Part shown: positions 1 to 6,307 of the stretch, piece after piece
How the letters are laid out: each line of letters opens with the position of its first letter
Numbering within the stretch: the first letter of the stretch is position 1
Assembly (NCBI GenBank): GCA_947471105.1
Contig: CANIYB010000097.1
Span: 1 to 7,972, forward strand
Reading direction: 5' to 3'
Length of the DNA: 7,972 bases
From: Cytophagaceae bacterium
GTDB lineage: Bacteria; Bacteroidota; Bacteroidia; Cytophagales; Spirosomataceae
The notes under the pieces: model-generated
Told to the model about the DNA's origin: nothing
Databases searched by the model: none
The model's input: the letters and a program-made list of their open reading frames with translations, nothing else
Program-made: the position numbers and the translations under genes

Positions 1-1205
1 CACATCAAAAAGATGATGTTGTAGCCATCATTGATATTGCCTAATAACTTATATTTATCTAATAAAATACCGACAATAAAAGGAAAGAAAATACCTCCTA
101 CTGAACCCGCCATTCCTCCAATACCGATAATAGAACTAACGGCTTTCTTAGGAAACATGTCTGTCGCTATGGAGTATATGTTGGCACTCCAAGCCTGATG
201 TGACGCTGCTGCCAACGAAATTAATGCTACTGCTTGCCAGATATTATCACAATAACGAGCCAACATAATCGGCACAACGGCAAGGGCAAATCCCAGCATG
301 GTAAATTTACGGGCCTTGAATGAAGGCCAACCTTTATTAATTAAATAGCCAGAAAGCCAACCTCCACCAATACTACCAATGGTCGTGGCAGTATATACAA
401 TGATTAATTCTAAACTCGGCTTTTTTAAATCCAACTGGAAGCGCTCAGAGAAATACGAAGGCAACCAAAATAGGAAAAACCACCAGATTGGATCCGTAAA
501 CATTTTGCCAAAAACGAAGGCCCAAGTTTGTCTAAATCCAAATAATTTGGCCCATTTAACGGGTTCTTGGTTCTCATCTTTTTCTTCTTTATCCGCATGG
601 ATATAATCAAATTCTTCTTTTGATAAAGACTTGTGTTTTGATGGCACCTCATAATAAAACCACCAGAAGATCAACCAAACAAATCCAATAGCTCCCGTGG
701 CGATGAACGCCATTTCCCAACCATAGGTTCCTAGAATCCAAGGCACTAAAATCGGGGCGGCAACAGCACCTATATTAGCCCCAGAATTAAATATTCCAGT
801 CGCCAGCGCACGTTCGTTTTTAGGAAACCATTCAGCCGTAGTTTTGATGGCTGCAGGAAAGTTGCCCGCTTCTCCTAAACCTAATAAACCTCGCATAAAT
901 GCAAAACTCATGGTGCCAGTAGCTAATGCATGTAACATCGCTGCAATACTCCAAACGATGATGGAAATGGTGTAACCTAATTTGGTTCCGATGCGATCAA
1001 TGATCCCACCAAATCCTAAAAGGCTGATGGCATAAGCCGCTTGAAAGGTAATAACGATGTTAGAATAATCGGACTCAGACCAATTAAACTGATCTTCCAA
1101 TACAGGTTTTAATAATCCGATAACCTGCCGATCCAGATAATTGATTGTGGTAGCGAAAAAAAGCAATGCGCAAATTCGCCAGCGATAAGTTCCTATTTTA
1201 TTCAT
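1..1205 (-). CDS. exuT: Hexuronate transporter, MFS anion:cation symporter family (ExuT-like), 3' end outside window
   Basis: This is a proton-coupled major facilitator superfamily permease of the inner membrane. It probably imports galacturonate and/or glucuronate for the enzymes encoded just upstream. The frame is open from the ATG at 1205 to the window edge (401 codons plus two bases), so only about the last 30-40 residues of a usual 430-440 residue protein are missing, starting in the twelfth membrane helix. The protein begins MNKIGTYRWRIC and has NYLDR (about 22-26) in helix 1. The MFS loop 2-3 signature DRIGTKLGY is at about 70-78, GLGEAGNFPA at about 108-117, and a charged cytoplasmic central loop lies at about 187-225. 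The segment TDPIWWFFLFWLP (about 237-249) opens the second half. The layout and many positions match E. coli ExuT as I recall it. The gene starts 26 bases after eda ends and has no Shine-Dalgarno sequence, only an A-rich leader. Substrate is inferred from family and operon; glucarate/galactonate-type relatives cannot be excluded. The gene symbol is tentative. Confidence 0.88.
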   Translation of the reverse strand, partial: MNKIGTYRWRICALLFFATTINYLDRQVIGLLKPVLEDQFNWSESDYSNIVITFQAAYAISLLGFGGIIDRIGTKLGYTISIIVWSIAAMLHALATGTMSFAFMRGLLGLGEAGNFPAAIKTTAEWFPKNERALATGIFNSGANIGAVAAPILVPWILGTYGWEMAFIATGAIGFVWLIFWWFYYEVPSKHKSLSKEEFDYIHADKEEKDENQEPVKWAKLFGFRQTWAFVFGKMFTDPIWWFFLFWLPSYFSERFQLDLKKPSLELIIVYTATTIGSIGGGWLSGYLINKGWPSFKARKFTMLGFALAVVPIMLARYCDNIWQAVALISLAAASHQAWSANIYSIATDMFPKKAVSSIIGIGGMAGSVGGIFFPFIVGILLDKYKLLGNINDGYNIIFLM

Positions 1206-1231
1206 GGTTTAGAGTGTTTTTGAGGCTAATC

Positions 1232-1894
1232 TTATAAGCCTCGGTAAATTTTGATTAAGTCTGAAATTGTATTTGAAATAGATTGATAATCTTTTTTGGC
1301 TATCAAATCTGCCGGAAATAATTGTGATCCCATCCCTACGGCTGCAGCTCCTGCTCCAAACCAAGAAGATAAACTTTCTTTGTTTGGCTCAACGCCACCC
1401 GTCACCATAATTTTGGTTTTTGGCATAGGGCCCTTGATCGCTTTGACAAATCCGGGTCCGACCACATTCCCAGGGAATATTTTGACATATTTTGCCCCTA
1501 AAATTTCAGCGTTTCTGATTTCGGTCAGTGTCATCGTGCCTGGCATCCAAGGAATATCATGTTTGGCACACACTTCACCCACTTCCGGAGTCGTAAAAGG
1601 TTGCAACATGAAATCAGCGCCCATAGCGATGAATTCTTTCGCTTGTTTAGCATCATAAATCGTCCCAATACCCAACACTAAATCGGGACATTCCTTCTCA
1701 CAATAGTCGATTAATTTAGCAAAAATGGCAGGAGCCTCCGCACCCCGATTCGTAAATTCAAATACTCGAATGCCCCCGTCATAACAAGCCTTTAAAACCT
1801 GTTGGGCCACCGTTAAATCGGCGTTGAAAAACAATGGGACGATCGGAGTTTCTTCTATCCGACTATACACTATACTTGACGCATTTCTTGCCAT
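1232..1894 (-). CDS. eda: 2-keto-3-deoxy-6-phosphogluconate (KDPG) aldolase
   Basis: This cytoplasmic class I aldolase cleaves 2-keto-3-deoxy-6-phosphogluconate to pyruvate and glyceraldehyde 3-phosphate, the last step of hexuronate breakdown. The 220-residue protein is a single TIM barrel of normal length (E. coli Eda is 213). Catalytic residues can be placed by alignment from memory: Glu46 in FEFTNRG (Glu45 in E. coli), Arg50, Thr78 in GIGTIY, and the Schiff-base Lys138 in YVKIFPG (Lys133 in E. coli). The phosphate-binding end carries VTGGVEP (164-170) and GMGSQLFP (187-194). The FPG in place of the proteobacterial FPA, and QP in place of SP near residue 98, resemble the Bacteroides-type Eda rather than damage. 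The gene begins two bases after the kdgK stop codon, which suggests translational coupling and a shared transcript. Some family members also act on 2-keto-4-hydroxyglutarate or on KDPGal, but the kinase next door makes KDPG the likely substrate. Confidence 0.95.
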   Translation of the reverse strand: MARNASSIVYSRIEETPIVPLFFNADLTVAQQVLKACYDGGIRVFEFTNRGAEAPAIFAKLIDYCEKECPDLVLGIGTIYDAKQAKEFIAMGADFMLQPFTTPEVGEVCAKHDIPWMPGTMTLTEIRNAEILGAKYVKIFPGNVVGPGFVKAIKGPMPKTKIMVTGGVEPNKESLSSWFGAGAAAVGMGSQLFPADLIAKKDYQSISNTISDLIKIYRGL

Positions 1895-1896
1895 AA

Positions 1897-2907
1897 CTAT
1901 CTTTTTAATCGACCCGATAAATCACCATTCATCACGGTTTCTATCTCGTCTAAATTTGCTAAATTAATGTCCCCCTCAATCGTATGTTTTAATGCTGATG
2001 CAGCCACCCCAAATGAAAGAGATTTAGCTTCATCAAAATAAATTAAATTTCCATAAATATATCCGGCCATAAAGGCATCCCCTCCACCTATTCGGTCAAC
2101 GATCTGGCTGATTTCCACCGTTTCAGATTTGATGGATTTTGTCCCATTAAATGAAGCGGCTGAAAGGGTATTTTGAGAGGCTGATATTTGACCTCTTTTA
2201 GTATTAATGATTTTTTTAAGTCGAGGGAAACGCGTCATAATTTGCTTACATACAGACTCCCACCCACTTTTTGTTGACCCATCAGGAACAATGTCTAAAA
2301 TATCTTCCGCATCCCCTTTTCCACATACAATGACATCACAACCCTCAATCAATTCAGGCATTACCTCTTGAACTGTTTTGCCATATTGCCATAAGTTTTT
2401 ACGGTAGTTTACATCCGCAGAAACAGTAATGCCCATTTCATTGGCCACCGCAATCGCATCTCGTACAGCTTGAGCCGCCGATTCAGAGATCGCTGGGGAA
2501 ATTCCAGTCCAGTGAAACCAACAAGCATCTTTGAAGATTTCGTGCCAATTAAAATCAGCCGGATCTAAATTAGCAAAGGCTGAATCAGCACGATCATAAG
2601 TTACTTGGATAGGGCGCATCGCGGCACCAAATTCAACAAAATATAGGCCTAAACGACCTTCGCCAAATTGAATTTCTGAGGTGTCAACTCCCACTCGAGC
2701 ATAATACCCAGCAGCTGCTTTCCCCAATTCATTGGCAGGAAATTTCGTAACATGCGTGGCCGGAATACCTAAATGCGCTAAACCTCCGGCTACATTGGCT
2801 TCACCGCCACCAAAAGTAAGATTTAAACTTTGAGATTGAATGATTTTTCCATATCCCGGAGGACTGAATCGACCCATAATTTCCCCAAACGTAACAACTT
2901 TTTTCAT
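1897..2907 (-). CDS. kdgK: 2-keto-3-deoxygluconate kinase (PfkB family)
   Basis: This cytoplasmic kinase transfers the gamma-phosphate of ATP to 2-keto-3-deoxygluconate, giving KDPG for the aldolase that follows. The protein is 336 residues, within the usual 310-340 range, and has the ribokinase/PfkB fold. The N-terminal sugar-binding motif GGGEANVAGGLAHLG is at 33-47. The segment DVNYRKNLW (165-173) holds the arginine typical of KdgK sugar binding. The second PfkB signature, DRIGGGDAFMAG, is at 271-282, with the presumed catalytic base Asp277 in the anion hole GGGD. Compared with the canonical DTxGAGD signature, the form here has Arg and Gly, which I recall as common in Bacteroidota KdgK. 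The gene lies three bases after uxaC and two bases before eda. Other PfkB sugar kinases such as fructokinase or tagatose-6-phosphate kinase are possible by fold alone. The setting between uxaC and eda and the whole-length resemblance make KdgK much the best reading. Confidence 0.93.
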   Translation of the reverse strand: MKKVVTFGEIMGRFSPPGYGKIIQSQSLNLTFGGGEANVAGGLAHLGIPATHVTKFPANELGKAAAGYYARVGVDTSEIQFGEGRLGLYFVEFGAAMRPIQVTYDRADSAFANLDPADFNWHEIFKDACWFHWTGISPAISESAAQAVRDAIAVANEMGITVSADVNYRKNLWQYGKTVQEVMPELIEGCDVIVCGKGDAEDILDIVPDGSTKSGWESVCKQIMTRFPRLKKIINTKRGQISASQNTLSAASFNGTKSIKSETVEISQIVDRIGGGDAFMAGYIYGNLIYFDEAKSLSFGVAASALKHTIEGDINLANLDEIETVMNGDLSGRLKR

Positions 2908-2910
2908 GCT

Positions 2911-4314
2911 TTATTCAAAGTTAAAAAATTCAGACGCATTCGTATATGAAATGTCTTTAACCAATTTGCCCAACCACTCAATATCTGCAGGCAATTCGCC
3001 ATTCTCCACATCTTGGCCCATTAAATTACAAAGGATTCTTCTAAAATACTCATGTCTAGGGAAAGAAAGGAAACTTCGCGAGTCGGTCAACATCCCCACA
3101 AAATGACTCAGCAAGCCCATATTGGATAAGGCGTTTATCTGTCTTTCCATTCCGTCTTTTTGATCCAAAAACCACCAACCAGAACCAAATTGCATCTTTC
3201 CTACAATCGTTCCATCTTGGAAATTACCCGTCATGGTCGCTAATAATTCATTATCTCCCGGATTTAAATTATATAAAATAGTTTTCGCTAATTGGTTCGT
3301 CGAATCTAAATGATTTAAAAATTTGGACAAGGGTTTCGCTTGTTCAAAATCTCCAATGGAATCAAATCCTGTATCAGGACCCAAAGAACCCAATAGCCTC
3401 GCATTGTTATTTCTCAAGGCACCCAAATGGAATTGTTGGGTCCAACCTTTCGCATGATCTAAATGAGCAAAATAAACCAGCATCGCCGATTTAAACTGCC
3501 ATTTTTCATGATCTGAAACGTTGGCACCAGAAACTAATTGGCCAAAAATCTTAGCGATCTGCTCTTCTGTATAATCTTCTGCATAAATATGTTCTAATCC
3601 ATGATCACTTAATCTTCCGCCACAGGCATGAAAATAATCATGACGCTCCCCAATGGCCTTTTTATAGGTAGATAAATCTTGGATACCATAACCAACGACC
3701 TGCGCCAATGATTTAACATAAGCATTGAACGTTGCCACATCATCCACAGCCATCGCCTTATCAGGACGAAAAGTAGGCAAGACTTTAATCGCATAGCCAC
3801 TCGCTTTTATTTGTTTATGATAGCCTAAATCATCAATCGGGTCATCAGTCGAGCATAAAACTTTCACATTCATTTTAAGCAATAAGTTTTTAACCGAGTA
3901 CTCTGGCGTTTTTAATAAAGCGGCACAATGGTCATAAATTCGTTTGGCTGAAGCGGAATTTAACACTTCAGTTACTCCAAAATACCTTTGCAATTCCAGA
4001 TGCGTCCAATGGTACAACGGATTTCGCATGGTATATGGAACGGTTTCCGCCCATTTCATAAACTTTTCTTCGTCGCTCGCATTTCCAGTGATGTATTTCT
4101 CATCCACTCCATGCGCCCGCATCGCTCGCCATTTGTAATGATCGCCATACAGCCAAGCTTGCGTTATATTATCAAACTGATGATCATCCGCAATTTGCTG
4201 GGGCACTAAATGATTATGGTAATCAATGATGGGCATCTCGGCCGCATATTGATGATATAAAGTCTGGGCTGTTGCCGATTGCAACAAAAAATCTTGATCT
4301 AAAAACGCTTTCAT
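2911..4314 (-). CDS. uxaC: Uronate isomerase (glucuronate/galacturonate isomerase)
   Basis: UxaC interconverts D-galacturonate with D-tagaturonate and D-glucuronate with D-fructuronate, the first cytoplasmic step of hexuronate catabolism. The 467-residue protein matches the family length (E. coli UxaC is 470) and can be aligned with it end to end from memory. It is a divergent amidohydrolase-fold enzyme. The metal-binding HxH is His33-Asn34-His35 in IIDYHNHL. Further conserved blocks are GDHYKWRAMR (57-66), NPLYHWTHLEL (98-108), STDDPID (155-161), QFHLGALRNNN (294-304), GFDSI (316-320), KMQFGSGWWF (373-382) and MLTDSRSFLS (408-417), which carries the conserved Asp411. No key block is missing and the frame is intact. 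The start at 4314 is chosen because the E. coli protein begins at the same place (xxFxxxDFLL). It lies 24 bases after the uxaB stop and is followed after three bases by kdgK. With a tagaturonate reductase as neighbour, galacturonate is the likely main substrate. Confidence 0.97.
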   Translation of the reverse strand: MKAFLDQDFLLQSATAQTLYHQYAAEMPIIDYHNHLVPQQIADDHQFDNITQAWLYGDHYKWRAMRAHGVDEKYITGNASDEEKFMKWAETVPYTMRNPLYHWTHLELQRYFGVTEVLNSASAKRIYDHCAALLKTPEYSVKNLLLKMNVKVLCSTDDPIDDLGYHKQIKASGYAIKVLPTFRPDKAMAVDDVATFNAYVKSLAQVVGYGIQDLSTYKKAIGERHDYFHACGGRLSDHGLEHIYAEDYTEEQIAKIFGQLVSGANVSDHEKWQFKSAMLVYFAHLDHAKGWTQQFHLGALRNNNARLLGSLGPDTGFDSIGDFEQAKPLSKFLNHLDSTNQLAKTILYNLNPGDNELLATMTGNFQDGTIVGKMQFGSGWWFLDQKDGMERQINALSNMGLLSHFVGMLTDSRSFLSFPRHEYFRRILCNLMGQDVENGELPADIEWLGKLVKDISYTNASEFFNFE

Positions 4315-4338
4315 CTTGTATGGTTAACCTCAATAAAT

Positions 4339-5799
4339 TTATAAATACTTCGTTACTGCTGCCTCAAATCCAGGCAACGCACTTAAATCCTCTCCCCACA
4401 ATGTTTTGTCGGCTAAAACTTTTGTCAAATTGAAATCCTTCCATGCTTCGTGGAAATATCCTGCGTAGTCACATTGAATTGGATATAATTCCCCGTTGGA
4501 GTCCCCAAAATACTTGCCATTTTCTTCCTTAACCGAATGCATAAACTGCAAATACGCAGCAAATCCCATGCAAAACAATTCAGGTGCTTTGCCAAATATT
4601 TGATAATAATTCAGCAATAAGGGTACATTTCTCATCCGCATTTTGGTCGTATATTGAACCGTGATATCGATGAGTTTATGTTGGATAAATGGATTTCTAA
4701 AACGATCTAATACCGCTCTTCCAAATCGGTCAGCCACCTTAAAATCCATTTTATAAGGTATAGCTAAGGCTAATTCACTTAGCATCAAATTCATAATTAA
4801 TTTGCTTAGGTAGCTATTGGCCATCACTTCTTTAACCAATCGGAAACCTAACAAATAGGACATGCCACACATAAATGTGTGTGTGCCATTTAACAATCGA
4901 AGCTTTAATTCACGATAGATTTCAATGTCTTCCGCGATCACTACCCCTTTATCCGCCGCCGCAAATCCCAAGATTTTCTTAACCTCAGCTCCCCCTTGAA
5001 TCGCCCACAAACTGTACACTTCTGAAATAATCATCAGAGAGTCGTCATACCCTAATTGGCCCAAAATGGCTGTTGACGTAGCCGAATCCGGACTTCCCGG
5101 AACAATTCGATCCACTAATGAATTGCAAAAATGATTAGACTCCGTAAGCCAAGTAACAAATGAAGCAGGCAACGAATGATCCGCCGCTAAGCGTAAAACA
5201 ATGCCTTTTAATACATCTCCATTATTGATAATTAATTCAGTGGGGATGATGACCATTCCGGCTGAGCTTGCACCGTCGAAATGTTGCCAACGCGCATGCA
5301 AGAAAGCTAAAAGCTTTGCAGGATAGGAGCTAGGACATGCTGCTGTAATGGAGTCATTGGCTACATATTGAATGCCGACCTCAGTCGTATTTGAAAAAAT
5401 GATTTGCATATCAGGGCTCGTTGCGCAAGCCATAATGGCATCCCATTCTTTTGAAGCCGTTAATGTTCTGGAAATAGAGGAATTGATGATATACTCTTCT
5501 ACCTCTTTGCCTTCGTCGATTCCTTTAATGCAATGGGTAAATAATCCATCTTGTGTCTCAAAAGCATCCGCATCTCCTTTGGATGTCGATTTAACCAAGA
5601 CGATCCGGCCTTTAAATTGGCCCGAACGATTTGCCTTATCTACAAAATAATCACATAGTCCACGAAGCAAAACTCCGGTGCCAAATTGTAATATTTTTTC
5701 AGGGTAATCGAATACTTCTGCTTTGGGAAGTGCGATGGGTGTTTTGGTGTTGATGTCACCGGAATGAATCAAAGATTTATTTAAAATAGGCATGGCCAT
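4339..5799 (-). CDS. uxaB: Tagaturonate reductase (altronate oxidoreductase), polyol-specific long-chain dehydrogenase family
   Basis: UxaB reduces D-tagaturonate to D-altronate with NADH in the cytoplasm, the second step of galacturonate breakdown. The protein has 486 residues (E. coli UxaB is 483). The N-terminal nucleotide-binding glycine motif is ILQFGTGVLLRG (36-47). TQDGLFT (82-88) and FSNTTEVGI (135-143) follow, the latter close to the FSNTTEAGI of E. coli UxaB. The family's catalytic pattern K-x4-N-x2-H appears as Lys299, Asn304 and His307 in KLRLLNGTHT, and DRFRNPFIQHKL (365-376) is the conserved C-terminal block. The N terminus is about 19 residues longer than E. coli UxaB before the glycine motif. 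The first ATG (5799) and a second at 5793 (MAM) are both usable, and I chose the first. It is the first gene of the operon, 24 bases before uxaC. Fructuronate reductase or another polyol dehydrogenase is possible, but the FSNTTE block and the absence of uxuA favour UxaB. Confidence 0.9.
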   Translation of the reverse strand: MAMPILNKSLIHSGDINTKTPIALPKAEVFDYPEKILQFGTGVLLRGLCDYFVDKANRSGQFKGRIVLVKSTSKGDADAFETQDGLFTHCIKGIDEGKEVEEYIINSSISRTLTASKEWDAIMACATSPDMQIIFSNTTEVGIQYVANDSITAACPSSYPAKLLAFLHARWQHFDGASSAGMVIIPTELIINNGDVLKGIVLRLAADHSLPASFVTWLTESNHFCNSLVDRIVPGSPDSATSTAILGQLGYDDSLMIISEVYSLWAIQGGAEVKKILGFAAADKGVVIAEDIEIYRELKLRLLNGTHTFMCGMSYLLGFRLVKEVMANSYLSKLIMNLMLSELALAIPYKMDFKVADRFGRAVLDRFRNPFIQHKLIDITVQYTTKMRMRNVPLLLNYYQIFGKAPELFCMGFAAYLQFMHSVKEENGKYFGDSNGELYPIQCDYAGYFHEAWKDFNLTKVLADKTLWGEDLSALPGFEAAVTKYL

Positions 5800-5818
5800 T
5801 ATGTAAATTGGAAAATGA

Positions 5819-5843
5819 ATTGCTTTACCATAGATAAAGCAAT
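5819..5843. promoter_or_regulatory. Perfect 9-base inverted repeat in the uxaB leader (candidate operator or RNA hairpin)
   Basis: ATTGCTTTA at 5819-5827 and its exact complement TAAAGCAAT at 5835-5843 flank a 7-base spacer, ending 20 bases before the uxaB start codon. In DNA it could be a repressor or activator site for the uronate operon. In RNA it could fold as a modest AU-rich stem in the 5' leader. It has no T-tract on the coding strand, so it is not a good terminator. The structure is seen directly; the function is inferred. Confidence 0.45.
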
Positions 5844-5847
5844 CTAA

Positions 5848-5862
5848 AGGTAATCTTTACCT
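5848..5862. promoter_or_regulatory. 15-base palindrome AGGTAA-TCT-TTACCT (candidate operator)
   Basis: Six-base perfect arms around a 3-base centre lie five bases beyond the neighbouring 9-base inverted repeat. The heptamer CTTTACC is shared by both elements, at 5823-5829 and 5855-5861, a shift of 32 bases or about three helical turns. That is what would be expected if a regulator bound the same face of the DNA twice. The binding protein is unknown; no regulator gene is in the window. Confidence 0.4.
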
Positions 5863-5905
5863 ATAAATTAGCAAAAAAATAAAGGTTTTTGATGAAATAA
5901 AAATC

Positions 5906-5917
5906 TAAAACGTTTAC
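5906..5917. promoter_or_regulatory. LacI-type operator-like sequence at the end of the DUF3467 gene
   Basis: Read on the minus strand the site is GTAAACGTTTTA, with a perfect AAACGTTT core around a central CG. This matches 10 of 12 positions of the GTAAACGTTTAC core recognised by many LacI-family sugar regulators. It overlaps the DUF3467 stop codon and is 107 bases before the uxaB start. Short AT-rich palindromes arise by chance, so this is only a candidate. Confidence 0.25.
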
Positions 5918-6234
5918 GCTTCCCCTATAGGCCCGTTGTAATTCATGGGAAATTGGTACCCTGAATCTTCTCCTTCCTTCATGATGGCTCCATGGTTCTC
6001 TTCGAATTTTTGAATATTTTCTTGCAACGCTAACATGAGTCGATAAGCGTGATCCGGTGTCATCACCACGCGCGACTTAACTTTTGCTTTTGGAATTCCG
6101 GGCAATATCCGAATGAAGTCGATGACAAATTCAGAGGGAGAATGAGCGATGAGCGCTAGGTTTACATAAGATCCCTCCGCCATTTCTTCGGGTAATTCTA
6201 TGTTTAATTGGTTTTCTTCTTGTGGATTATTCAT
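5914..6234 (-). CDS. DUF3467 family protein, downstream neighbour of rpoC
   Basis: This is a small, acidic, soluble protein of 106 residues with no signal peptide or membrane segment. It resembles the DUF3467 family, whose biochemical role is unknown to me. The conserved core runs from about residue 22 to 81: YVNLALIAHSPSEFVIDF (23-40), then IRILPGIPKAKVKSR (41-55) and a predicted helix with TPDHAYRLMLALQENI (59-74). The tail from 84 on is polar and probably flexible. From memory, members of this family sit directly after rpoC in many Bacteroidota, which fits here and suggests, without proving, a link to transcription. The ATG at 6234 is the only start that gives the full domain; there is no Shine-Dalgarno sequence. 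A strong terminator lies just upstream, so expression needs read-through from rpoC or its own promoter, for which I found no clear -7/-33 match. Confidence 0.85.
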   Translation of the reverse strand: MNNPQEENQLNIELPEEMAEGSYVNLALIAHSPSEFVIDFIRILPGIPKAKVKSRVVMTPDHAYRLMLALQENIQKFEENHGAIMKEGEDSGYQFPMNYNGPIGEA

Positions 6235-6250
6235 GTCAAATAATAGGTTT

Positions 6251-6290
6251 AAAAAATAAACCCCCGAACTTATTAAAAGCCGGGGGTCTA
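6251..6290 (-). terminator. Rho-independent terminator after rpoC
   Basis: On the minus strand, ACCCCCG (6287-6281) and CGGGGGT (6266-6260) form a perfect 7-base, GC-rich stem around a 14-base AT-rich loop. It is followed at once by the T-rich run TTATTTTTT (6259-6251). It begins 21 bases after the rpoC stop codon, the expected place for the end of the rpoB-rpoC transcript. It is the only strong terminator seen in the window. Confidence 0.85.
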
Positions 6291-6307
6291 TTCAAATAAA
6301 TCGTCAA

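Noticed and set aside
379..652. Two 75-codon open frames, one on each strand
   Set aside because: Both lie inside the transporter gene, whose frame is open throughout and encodes a clear MFS protein. They are out-of-frame shadows.
1296..1658. 120-codon plus-strand open frame
   Set aside because: It is antisense to the well-supported eda gene, has no recognisable domain, and its proline- and isoleucine-rich composition is that of a shadow frame.
2840..4209. Several short open frames on both strands across the kdgK end and uxaC
   Set aside because: They overlap the conserved uxaC and kdgK coding sequences out of frame and show no domain or independent start signal.
5372..5650. 92-codon plus-strand open frame
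   Set aside because: Antisense to the conserved N-terminal half of uxaB; no recognisable features.
5864..5905. T-rich minus-strand stretch after the DUF3467 gene as a terminator
   Set aside because: No stable GC-containing hairpin precedes the T-rich run, only the 8-base palindrome AAACGTTT without a loop.
6235..6250. TATTATTTG just before the DUF3467 start as a Bacteroidota -7 promoter element
   Set aside because: The bases are offset from TAnnTTTG by one position, there is no TTG element about 19 bases upstream, and transcription would start inside the gene.
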